Of a stretch of 64,000 bases of DNA, positions 56,769 through 64,000 are shown one piece after another. The notes beneath the pieces are model-generated. The model was not told the DNA's origin. It saw only the letters and a list, made by a program, of their open reading frames with translations, and ran no database searches. The DNA comes from an uncultured Clostridia bacterium (GTDB lineage: Bacteria; Bacillota; Clostridia; Christensenellales; Borkfalkiaceae). The translations under genes were made by a program, and so were the position numbers. The stretch is from positions 62,001 through 126,000 of the forward strand of contig CALVZS010000002.1 of the NCBI GenBank assembly GCA_944372575.1. The letters are read 5' to 3'. How positions within the stretch are numbered: position 1 is the stretch's first letter; each line of letters begins with the position of its first letter.

Positions 56769-57476
56769 ATGAATGACGATCTGCTGACGCAGATGATCTA
56801 CCGCATTGTCCTGTGCTGCGTGTCGGCACTCGCCGTGCTCTTTACGTTCAACTTTGTCTATGTCGGGCAGGGGCCGTTCGAACCCACATGGGAGACGTTC
56901 AAATATTACACCTGCATCTCCAATTATTTCGTGTTCGGCGTGTCCGCCGCCGTGCTCGCCGACAATGTGCGGCGCGTGCGGGCGGGGGAGCGGCACGGCT
57001 TCAACCGCCGCATCCGCCTGCTCAAATTCATGACGACCGTCATGATCCTCGTCACCTTTCTCGTCGTCATCGTCCTGCTGGGCAATCCGTTTACGCTGGC
57101 GTTCTGGCGCGACTTTGCCAACGTCTGCTATCACGTTGCCGCGCCCGCGCTGTTTTTGCTCGACTTCTTCCTCTTTGACGAACACAGGAGCGTGAGCGTG
57201 TTCGCGCCGCTTCTGAGCGCCGTGCTGCCCCTCCTCTACGTCGTTTACATCTTCCTGCTCGGCGCGTTTATCCCCGATTTCACCTATCCCTATTTCTTTC
57301 TCGACGTCAATGCGATCGGCTACGGCGGCGTGGCGGTGTGGCTGCTCATCCTGCTCGCCGTGTTTCTGGCGCTCGGGTATCTCATGTGGCTGTACGACAA
57401 ACTTGTGCGCGTGAACGGAAAATGGAAGTTGTACTTCTCCAAAAAGCTGCCTGAACCAAAAGGCCCGCCGCAATAA
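56769..57476 (+). CDS. Multi-pass membrane protein, Pr6Pr-like
   Basis: The 235-residue product has about six hydrophobic helices, and the YYTCISNYFVFGVSAAV segment (about 47-63) resembles the Pr6Pr membrane protein group, for which no function is established. A His in NVCYHVAAPALF and the FFLDVNAIGYGG segment are further conserved-looking points. It is in the same operon as the HMA protein. The ribosome binding site is AAAAGGGG. Confidence 0.75.
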   Translation: MNDDLLTQMIYRIVLCCVSALAVLFTFNFVYVGQGPFEPTWETFKYYTCISNYFVFGVSAAVLADNVRRVRAGERHGFNRRIRLLKFMTTVMILVTFLVVIVLLGNPFTLAFWRDFANVCYHVAAPALFLLDFFLFDEHRSVSVFAPLLSAVLPLLYVVYIFLLGAFIPDFTYPYFFLDVNAIGYGGVAVWLLILLAVFLALGYLMWLYDKLVRVNGKWKLYFSKKLPEPKGPPQ

Positions 57477-57490
57477 CTTCCGAAAAATGC

Positions 57491-57519
57491 TTTACATTTG
57501 CGGGACAAAAGGGTATAAT
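57491..57519 (+). promoter_or_regulatory. ileS promoter
   Basis: TTTACA (57491-57496), 17-bp spacer, TATAAT (57514-57519). The transcript should start near 57526. Confidence 0.87.
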
Positions 57520-57525
57520 AGAACA

Positions 57526-57779
57526 AAACGAATTCGGCGTCAAGAGAGGACGCGTCCGTGCGCAGGGCGCTCTGCACAGAGAGTTTCCCGTCTGCTGAGA
57601 GGGAAACCGGGGTGCGCGCACGGGTATCACCGCTCGTGCCTGCGGGGGGAACCAAGTAACTCCGCACGGGGTCGCAGCCCGTTATCCTCTGCGGCATATG
57701 TCGGTATGTTTTGGTGGTAGAGTCATCGTATGTTCCAAAATACGGTGGCTTATTTTTTAGCAGAGAGCACAGGAGGAGC
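57526..57779 (+). promoter_or_regulatory. T-box leader (isoleucine, specifier ATC)
   Basis: A 254-nt leader with no protein frame precedes ileS. It contains the Stem I landmarks CAGAGAG (57577-57583) and GCTGAGAG (about 57594-57601), closed by TTTCCC/GGGAAA. An ATC triplet at 57626-57628 lies in the expected specifier position for Ile. Downstream GGTGGTA (57713-57719) is the T-box bulge region that reads the tRNA acceptor end. It departs from the usual GGTGGTACCGCG, and a T-run at 57752-57758 follows a hairpin (GTATGTTTTGG with CCAAAATAC). Uncharged tRNA(Ile) should favour expression. Fold details at the 3' end are uncertain. Confidence 0.85.
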
Positions 57780-57780
57780 T

Positions 57781-60700
57781 ATGTACAAAAAGGTGGACAC
57801 GTCGCTCGACTTCGTGGAGCGCGAAAAAGAGATCATCGATTTCTGGAAGAAGAACGACATCTTTGAAAAGTCCGTAAAGAAGAACGAGGGCGGGGAGGAG
57901 TTCTCTTTCTTCGACGGCCCGCCCACGGCGAACGGCAAGCCGCACATCGGGCATATCCTGACGCGCGTCATGAAGGACATCATCCCGCGCTACCAGACGA
58001 TGAAGGGCAAGCACGTCCTCAGGAAGGCGGGCTGGGATACGCACGGCCTGCCCGTCGAGCTGGAGGTGGAAAAGTCCCTCGGCATGGACGGCAAGCAGGA
58101 TATCGAAAAGTACGGCATCGAGCCGTTCATCAAGAAGTGCAAGGAATCGGTATGGAAGTACACCGACGAATGGCGCAGGATGAGCGAGCGCGTGGGCTAT
58201 TGGGTGGACATGGATCATCCCTACGTCACCTATCACGACGACTACATCGAATCGGTGTGGTGGGCGCTCAAGGAGATCTACAAAAAGGGGCTGCTCTACA
58301 AGGGGCACAAGATCGTACCCTACTGCCCGCGCTGCGGCACGGCGCTCTCCTCGCACGAGGTCGCGCAGGGGTACAAGGACGTCAAGGAGACCTCCGTCGT
58401 CGCGCGCTTTCCCGTGAAGGGGAGGAAGAACACCTTCATCCTCGCCTGGACGACCACGCCGTGGACGCTTCCCTCCAACGTGGCGCTCTGCATGAACCCC
58501 GACGAGAGCTATGTGGAGATCGCCGCGGAGGACGGTACGCACTACATTCTCGCCGAGGCGCTCGCCGGAAAATTCTTTGAAAATTACACCGTCGCCGAAC
58601 GGCGCACAGGCAGGGAGTATGAGGGGACGGAATACGAATCGCTCTTTGCCTGGGCGCAGGGGACGTTCACCGAGAAGGCGTACTACGTCGTGTGCGACGG
58701 TTACGTCACGCTCACAGACGGCACGGGCGTCGTGCATATTGCGCCCGCCTTCGGCGAGGACGACTACAAGGTGGGCAGGCGCTATCATCTGCCCGTGGTG
58801 CAGCTCGTCAACGAGCGCGGCTGCTTTGACGCGCGCTGCCCCGAACTGGACGGCCTGTTCGCCAAGAAGGCGGACAAGCCCATCATGCAGATGCTCGAGG
58901 AGAAGGGGCTGCTCTTTGAGAAGATCCCCTTCGAGCACAGCTATCCCTTCTGCTGGCGGTGCGACACGCCCCTTTTGTACTATGCGCGTTCGAGCTGGTT
59001 CATCGAGGTGACCAAGGTCAAGGAACACCTCATCGCCGCCAACCGCTCCGTCAACTGGATGCCCGAAACGATCAAGGAAGGACGTATGGGCAACTTCCTG
59101 GAAAACGTCATCGACTGGGGACTCTCTCGCGACCGCTACTGGGGGACGCCGCTGCCCGTGTGGGTGTGTCCCGACTGCGGCGCGATCGAGGTCATCGGCT
59201 CCAAGGCGGAACTGAAGGAAAGGTGCCATGTGGAGGGGGACATCGAGCTGCACCGTCCCTATTTGGACGACCTCACCTGCACCTGCGAAAAATGCGGCGG
59301 AAAGATGAAGCGCACGCCCGAGGTCATCGACTGCTGGTTTGACTCCGGCTCCATGCCGTTTGCGCAGTATCACTATCCCTTTGAGAACGAGAATCTGTTC
59401 AAAGAGACCTTCCCCGCCGACTTCATTTCGGAGGCGGTCGATCAGACGCGCGGCTGGTTCTACACGCTGCTCGCCATTTCCACCATCCTCTTTGACCGCG
59501 CGCCCTTCAAGAACTGCATCGTCTTGGGTCACGTCAACGACAAGGACGGCATCAAGATGAGCAAACACAAGGGCAACGTGGTCGACCCGTGGAGCGTTCT
59601 GGACAAGCAGGGCGCGGACGCCGTCCGCTGGTACTTTTACACGAACAGCGCGCCGTGGATTCCGTCCCGCTTCGGCGCCGAGGCGGTCAGCGAAGTGCAG
59701 AGAAAGTTCCAGGGTACCCTCTGGAACACCTATGCCTTCTTCGCGCTGTATGCCGAGATCGACGGCTACGACCCTTCGAAATACGACTTAAAGAAATGCA
59801 GGCTCTCACTGATGGACAAGTGGGTGCTCTCAAAACTCAATACGATCGTGAAAAAAGTGGATGCGATGCTCGCCGAATACAACATCACGGACAGTGCTCG
59901 CGCCATTCAGGACTTTGTGGACGAGCTCTCCAACTGGTACGTCCGCCGCGGCCGCGAGCGCTACTGGGGCAGCGAGATGACGGACGATAAGGCGGCGGCA
60001 TACACCACGCTTTACACGGTACTCGTCACACTCGCCAAAGTCATCGCGCCATATACGCCTTTCATGGCGGAGATGATGTATCGCAATCTCGTGCCGCAGT
60101 TCTTTGCGGATGCGCCCGAATCGGTGCATCTGTGCGACTTCCCCAAGGCGGACGAGAGTCTCATCGACCCCGCGCTCGAGAAGGGCATGGAGGATGTGCT
60201 GGACGTCGTCGTGCTGGGCAGAGCGGCGCGCAATGCGGGGAATCTCAAGAACCGCCAGCCCCTTTCGGAGATGATCGTGGCGGTCGACGATCACCTGACG
60301 CTTGACTTGAGTGAAGAGCTGGTCGGCATCATTTTGGATGAGCTGAATATCAAGAAGATGACGCTCACGCGTGATCCGAGGGCGCTCATCACCTATAAAC
60401 TCAAACCGCAGATGCGCACGCTCGGCCCCAAATACGGCAAGCTGCTGGGCGGCATCCGCACCTATTTGGAGCAGTGCGACGCGGTGGAGGTCATGGCGCA
60501 CATCATGAGCGAAGGAGTTTTCCGCACGCAGATCGATGGTGCAGAGGTGGTGCTGTGCGAGGACGACCTGCTCATCTCCACGGAGAGTGCGCAGGGGTAT
60601 GTCACGGCGGGCGACAAGGGGATCACGGTCGCTTTGGATACGCGCCTCACCGAGGAGCTGCTGGACGAGGGCTGCGAGCGTGAGCTCGTCTCCAAGGTGC

Positions 60701-60909
60701 AGACTATGCGCAAGGAGGCAGATTTTGAGGTCACCGACCGCATCCGCATCTTTTTCAGCGCGGAGGGCAGGGCAAAGCGGATGCTCGAAAGGGGCAATTT
60801 TGCTGCAGACGTCCTTGCCGAAAGCGTGCAGGAGGGCAGCGCGGAGGGCTTCACCAGGGCGCTGGAGGTCAACGGCGACAAGGTGACGCTCACCCTTGTC
60901 AGGGTATGA
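57781..60909 (+). CDS. ileS: Isoleucyl-tRNA synthetase (IleS2 type)
   Basis: The enzyme charges tRNA(Ile) and edits misactivated valine. The 1042-residue protein has HIGH at 55-58 (GKPHIGHIL), the CP1 editing domain, and KMSKH at 592-596 followed by GNVVDPWSVL. Two points place it in the eukaryote-like IleS2 class (about 1030-1050 residues, often less sensitive to mupirocin): the PVELEVEKSLG segment and the lack of the C-terminal zinc finger typical of IleS1. AGGAGG lies before the ATG at 57781. A T-box leader controls it. A terminator follows. Confidence 0.96.
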   Translation: MYKKVDTSLDFVEREKEIIDFWKKNDIFEKSVKKNEGGEEFSFFDGPPTANGKPHIGHILTRVMKDIIPRYQTMKGKHVLRKAGWDTHGLPVELEVEKSLGMDGKQDIEKYGIEPFIKKCKESVWKYTDEWRRMSERVGYWVDMDHPYVTYHDDYIESVWWALKEIYKKGLLYKGHKIVPYCPRCGTALSSHEVAQGYKDVKETSVVARFPVKGRKNTFILAWTTTPWTLPSNVALCMNPDESYVEIAAEDGTHYILAEALAGKFFENYTVAERRTGREYEGTEYESLFAWAQGTFTEKAYYVVCDGYVTLTDGTGVVHIAPAFGEDDYKVGRRYHLPVVQLVNERGCFDARCPELDGLFAKKADKPIMQMLEEKGLLFEKIPFEHSYPFCWRCDTPLLYYARSSWFIEVTKVKEHLIAANRSVNWMPETIKEGRMGNFLENVIDWGLSRDRYWGTPLPVWVCPDCGAIEVIGSKAELKERCHVEGDIELHRPYLDDLTCTCEKCGGKMKRTPEVIDCWFDSGSMPFAQYHYPFENENLFKETFPADFISEAVDQTRGWFYTLLAISTILFDRAPFKNCIVLGHVNDKDGIKMSKHKGNVVDPWSVLDKQGADAVRWYFYTNSAPWIPSRFGAEAVSEVQRKFQGTLWNTYAFFALYAEIDGYDPSKYDLKKCRLSLMDKWVLSKLNTIVKKVDAMLAEYNITDSARAIQDFVDELSNWYVRRGRERYWGSEMTDDKAAAYTTLYTVLVTLAKVIAPYTPFMAEMMYRNLVPQFFADAPESVHLCDFPKADESLIDPALEKGMEDVLDVVVLGRAARNAGNLKNRQPLSEMIVAVDDHLTLDLSEELVGIILDELNIKKMTLTRDPRALITYKLKPQMRTLGPKYGKLLGGIRTYLEQCDAVEVMAHIMSEGVFRTQIDGAEVVLCEDDLLISTESAQGYVTAGDKGITVALDTRLTEELLDEGCERELVSKVQTMRKEADFEVTDRIRIFFSAEGRAKRMLERGNFAADVLAESVQEGSAEGFTRALEVNGDKVTLTLVRV

Positions 60910-60933
60910 GTGCGCAGGATATGATCGGATGGA

Positions 60934-60966
60934 ACAGGAGCCGGGGCGACCCGGCTCCTGTCTCTT
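60934..60966 (+). terminator. Terminator after ileS
   Basis: The 12-bp stem ACAGGAGCCGGG/CCCGGCTCCTGT (60934-60945 with 60950-60961, allowing loop closure) is followed by CTCTTT. Confidence 0.85.
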
Positions 60967-60978
60967 TGCGGCGGGGCG

Positions 60979-61007
60979 TTGCATTGTGCCGCCGGTTGTG
61001 CTATAAT
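60979..61007 (+). promoter_or_regulatory. Promoter of the XRE-TM-InlB gene
   Basis: TTGCAT (60979-60984), 17-bp spacer, TATAAT (61002-61007). Leader about 45 nt with CCGGAGCG. Confidence 0.85.
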
Positions 61008-61057
61008 ACGGCTGTACAGATAGATGGATGCGGCGTTGCATCCGGAGCGTGATACGA

Positions 61058-64000
61058 ATGAAATTTGCAGAACGGTTAAAAGAACTCCGCAGGGAGAGGC
61101 ATCTGACGCAGGAGGCGCTTGCGGAGCGCCTCAACGTCCATGTGCAGACGGTGTCCAAGTGGGAGCGCGGCGTCTCCGAGCCGGACATCTCCCAGCTGGG
61201 GGAGCTGGCGCAATCGCTCAATGTTCCCGTCGAGCGTCTGGTCGGCGCGCCGGAGACGGAACTGTTTACGGGGTCATTCGATGCTGCCGCTTTCGGGAAG
61301 AACCTCTCTTCTCTGCGCAAAAAACGCGGGGAGCTGCAGGAGGATGTGGCGAATGCCGTGGGAACGACGGCGGACATCGTCTCCAAGTGGGAGCGCGGGA
61401 TCATCTGCCCGGATGTTGAACGGCTGCTCCTTCTGTCCGGACATTTCGGAGTGTCCTTTTCCAGGCTGTACTTCGGGATCGGCGAGGAGGAGCGCACGGA
61501 GACGCCCGCCGCATCGCGGCGCAGAAAGCGCTTTTCGCTTGCATGGCTGGGCGGGACAGCCGTCCTCGGCGCGGCGGCGATCGTCTGCACCGTTTTGCTC
61601 GTGCAGCAGCGCACGCCGGCCGCGGGGGACATAACGGAGCCGGAAGAGATCAGCTATACGGTGACGGTCGGTTCCGCGCAGTACGAGGTGAGCGAGCGTG
61701 ACTGGTTCACGCCAGCCCCTGCCGAACGGGAGGGCTATGACTTTGTCGGCTATGCCGGCGAGGACGGGGAGATTGTGGAGTTCCCCGTCAGGATCGAAGA
61801 GGATACGGCATTTACGGCGGTCTTTCTCCCGCATGAATATACCATCGACTATTGGCTGAACGGCGGATACTTTCTGAGTACGCCGCAGAGTTCGTTCACC
61901 GTGGAGAGCGGCGCGCTCACGCTCCCCGTCCCCGCCAGACAGGGAGCGTCCTTCGAGGGCTGGTACCTTGCGGCGGACTATGCGGGGGAGGCGGTCGGCA
62001 GCCTCTCCTGCAGCGGCGCGGACGTCAGCGTCTATGCGCGCTGGAGCGACGAGGTCTACACGGTGCGCTACGAGATGGACGGCGGCATTCTCTACGGGAA
62101 CAATCCCTCGGAAGTGACGCAAAATGAGGAGGTCGTCCTCGCCGAACCGGTGCGGGAGGGGTATCATTTTCTCGGCTGGTACACCTCGCCGACGGGCGGG
62201 GAGTGCCGGGAGAGCGTGGGAGGGGAGGGGGCAAGCAACCTCACCCTCTATGCACTCTGGCAGGAGTGCGGGGATCTGTACACGGTGCGTTATGAGATGG
62301 GCGGCGGCACGCTGACGGCGGAAAACCCGCTCTCGGTCGGGGCGGGGGAGGTGCATCCCCTCCATGGGGCGGTGCGCACGGGGTACGACTTTGTCGGCTG
62401 GAACACCGATGCGGACGGCTCCGGAACATACTATGAAGTGCTGATGGGCATCCGCGCTGACTTCACCCTGTATGCCGTCTGGACGCCGAAGATCTATACG
62501 GTGCGCTATGAGCTGGACGGCGGCTCCTTCTACGAGGGGGGCAACCCCAATCTCATCCGCTACGGGGAGGAGGTGCAGCTTGCGCCCGCCGCCAAGTACG
62601 GGCATACCTTCCTCGGCTGGTACACCTCGCCGACGGGCGGCGAGCACGTGGAGCGCATCGGCACGGACAATGTCCTGCGCCTTTCAACGCTGTATGCGCG
62701 CTTTTCAGCCAACAGCTATACCGTGCGCCTTCTGGGCGCGGGCGGCACGTTCAGCCTGGACGGTGAGACGGTGAGCGAGGGCGCGCTCACGCTCAGATTC
62801 GGCGACGAGGCGGCGCTGCCCGACTGCCTGCGCGCAGGCTATGATTTTTTGGGCTGGTTCGATAAAGACGGGAGGGAGTATTCCGTCATCGACGTCACCA
62901 ACCTCGGCGATCTCACGCTGACGGCAAAATACCGCCAGTCCGGGCTGACCTATCCCGTGGAATATGTGCTGAACGGCGGCATCCTCTCGGAGGGAAATCC
63001 CGCGAACGTGGGATACGGACAGGTGATCCCTCTCCATGCTCCCGAGCGCTACGGCTACCTCTTTCTCGGCTGGAACACCCGTCCGGACGGCTCGGGCGTC
63101 TATTATACCGCTACGCCCGCGGGGCAGGAGACGGCGCTCACGCTGTATGCCGTCTGGCAGGAGATCGTTGTGAGCGGCAGCGCCGAGAACTTTACCTACC
63201 AGAAAGGGCAGACCTCTGTCACGATCACGGGCTATACGGGGCCGTTCGGCGAGAAAGTCGACCTCGTCATTCCCTCCTATATCGACGGCCTCCCCGTCGT
63301 TGCGATCGAGGGGCGGATGAACCCTTCCCAAAAGGATCCTGGAAAGCCTCTCAGAAGCCTTACGCTTCCCGATACGCTTGTCCGGCTGGGGGAGGGGAAT
63401 TTCTCTTTCATAATAATCCGGGAGTCTGTCACCATTCCCGCAGGCGTCAGAGAGATCGGGCGCGATTGTTTTCGTGTTTCGGAGTTTTCGCTCGCGTTTG
63501 AGGAGGGCAGCGCGCTCACGCAGATCGATGAATACGCATTTCGGAGCGCCAATATCCGGAACGTTCTCGTGCTTCCCGAAGGCATCCGCGTACTCTGTAC
63601 GGGGGCGTTTGAGTCTGCGGTCATCCCCGGGATGGTTCTGCCCGATACGCTGGAGATCATCTGCACGATGTCTCTGCAGTTTACTGCGGGCAGCGATGTT
63701 TCGCGTCTGCTCATTCCCGCCTCGGTGAGGGTGGTGGAGGAGATGGCGTACGGAAGCGGTTTGGAGATCATTGACGGTGCATCGCGCCCGGCATACAGCG
63801 TCATGCTCGATTTCGGCAACGGGGAAAAACAGTTCCTTGCGGGACAGGCGATCGCGCTGCCAAAGGCGCAGCGGGAGGGGTATCGCTTTTTCGGCTGGTA
63901 TGATGCGCGTAAGGACGAGTATGCCGCATCGCTCTATCTTACCTACTACGAGGGCGCCGTACTGCAGGCGGTCTTTACGGAGATATCCTCCCATGACGGC
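61058..64000 (+). CDS. Tandem-XRE, transmembrane, InlB B-repeat and BspA-LRR protein (3' end beyond window)
   Basis: The frame is open to the last base, giving 981 residues without a stop. Order: HTH 1 (about 1-62) and HTH 2 (about 79-141), both Cro/CI type, each with SKWERG; a basic stretch and one transmembrane helix (159-182). Outside, seven InlB B-type (Listeria-Bacteroides) repeats follow (about 200-705), with signatures like YTVRYEMDGG, GYHFLGWYTSPTGG, LTLYALW. Next come BspA-type leucine-rich repeats (about 706-905: VIPSYIDGLPV, LTLPDTLVRLG) and then an eighth B-repeat. The cytoplasmic DNA-binding end and surface end are joined in one chain. It could sense a surface ligand and control transcription; this is inference. 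CCGGAG precedes the ATG. Confidence 0.9.
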   Translation, partial: MKFAERLKELRRERHLTQEALAERLNVHVQTVSKWERGVSEPDISQLGELAQSLNVPVERLVGAPETELFTGSFDAAAFGKNLSSLRKKRGELQEDVANAVGTTADIVSKWERGIICPDVERLLLLSGHFGVSFSRLYFGIGEEERTETPAASRRRKRFSLAWLGGTAVLGAAAIVCTVLLVQQRTPAAGDITEPEEISYTVTVGSAQYEVSERDWFTPAPAEREGYDFVGYAGEDGEIVEFPVRIEEDTAFTAVFLPHEYTIDYWLNGGYFLSTPQSSFTVESGALTLPVPARQGASFEGWYLAADYAGEAVGSLSCSGADVSVYARWSDEVYTVRYEMDGGILYGNNPSEVTQNEEVVLAEPVREGYHFLGWYTSPTGGECRESVGGEGASNLTLYALWQECGDLYTVRYEMGGGTLTAENPLSVGAGEVHPLHGAVRTGYDFVGWNTDADGSGTYYEVLMGIRADFTLYAVWTPKIYTVRYELDGGSFYEGGNPNLIRYGEEVQLAPAAKYGHTFLGWYTSPTGGEHVERIGTDNVLRLSTLYARFSANSYTVRLLGAGGTFSLDGETVSEGALTLRFGDEAALPDCLRAGYDFLGWFDKDGREYSVIDVTNLGDLTLTAKYRQSGLTYPVEYVLNGGILSEGNPANVGYGQVIPLHAPERYGYLFLGWNTRPDGSGVYYTATPAGQETALTLYAVWQEIVVSGSAENFTYQKGQTSVTITGYTGPFGEKVDLVIPSYIDGLPVVAIEGRMNPSQKDPGKPLRSLTLPDTLVRLGEGNFSFIIIRESVTIPAGVREIGRDCFRVSEFSLAFEEGSALTQIDEYAFRSANIRNVLVLPEGIRVLCTGAFESAVIPGMVLPDTLEIICTMSLQFTAGSDVSRLLIPASVRVVEEMAYGSGLEIIDGASRPAYSVMLDFGNGEKQFLAGQAIALPKAQREGYRFFGWYDARKDEYAASLYLTYYEGAVLQAVFTEISSHDG

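Noticed and set aside
61604-63200. DNA tandem repeats in the InlB-repeat region as a CRISPR or satellite
   Set aside because: The repeats are diverged at DNA level, of unequal length and in frame; they are protein repeats, not a repeat array.

Overview
The window looks like chromosome from a GC-rich (about 60%), Gram-positive-type anaerobe of the Bacillota, most likely a gut Clostridia lineage. The evidence is gene content: HPr kinase/phosphorylase, class III (Firmicutes-type) fructose-1,6-bisphosphatase, TmcAL, MutS2, CsoR, a T-box leader on an IleS2-type isoleucyl-tRNA synthetase, Pta-AckA acetate fermentation, high-molecular-weight rubredoxin, an Fe-S fumarase in two subunits, DUF3793 with a flavodoxin, and a BspA/InlB-repeat surface protein. 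No rRNA, tRNA, CRISPR array, insertion sequence or prophage was seen. Most genes are housekeeping and closely packed, and many overlap by 4 bp (ATGA/GTGA).

Layout. 1-6.4 kb: end of malQ, mscL, an mscS pair, a membrane protein and an ABC exporter (ATPase plus FtsX-type permease). 6.6-15.4 kb: fbp, a CoA-disulfide-reductase/rhodanese fusion, tmcAL, pta-ackA, yceD-rpmF and a rubredoxin flavoprotein. 15.5-18.8 kb: copper module (csoR, copA with a C-terminal CopZ-like domain) and an ArsR regulator. 19-30.6 kb: a long run of genes, uvrC-HAD-hprK-U32-mutS2-deacetylase-M16-UDG-AlkD, then acpP. 30.7-32.0 kb: an AT-rich island with two lipoproteins. 32.1-34.1 kb: fumarase subunits with an acetyltransferase gene between them. 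34.2-38.8 kb: CPBP protease, rlmH, M14 peptidase, tadA, alcohol dehydrogenase and an iron-sulfur flavoprotein. 38.9-40.8 kb: a divergent XRE regulator/small-protein switch followed by two SHOCT membrane proteins. 40.9-46.4 kb: SDR, hsp20, ABC-F, radical SAM enzyme, metK. 46.6-49.6 kb: a substrate-binding protein broken by an amber codon, a ZIP transporter, DUF3793 and a flavodoxin under a palindromic operator. 49.8-54.2 kb: pfkA, then exopolyphosphatase and polyphosphate kinase. 54.3-57.5 kb: 6S RNA, HD protein, pyridoxamine kinase, a small HMA protein and a membrane protein. 57.5-64 kb: T-box/ileS, then a very large XRE-transmembrane-InlB-repeat-BspA protein that runs off the end.

Promoters are unusually easy to read: many are close to TTGACA-17-TATAAT. 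In at least eight genes the -10 box sits only 6 to 11 bases before the start codon, so the mRNA should be leaderless or nearly so (uvrC, metK, fumarase, CPBP protease, radical SAM, xre, yceD, HMA protein). The points most worth following up are the XRE-TM-InlB sensor-like protein, the in-frame CopA-CopZ fusion with an internal ribosome binding site, the XRE/small-protein switch beside three SHOCT-tailed proteins, and the leaderless architecture. All functional calls come from reading the sequence; no database search was run.
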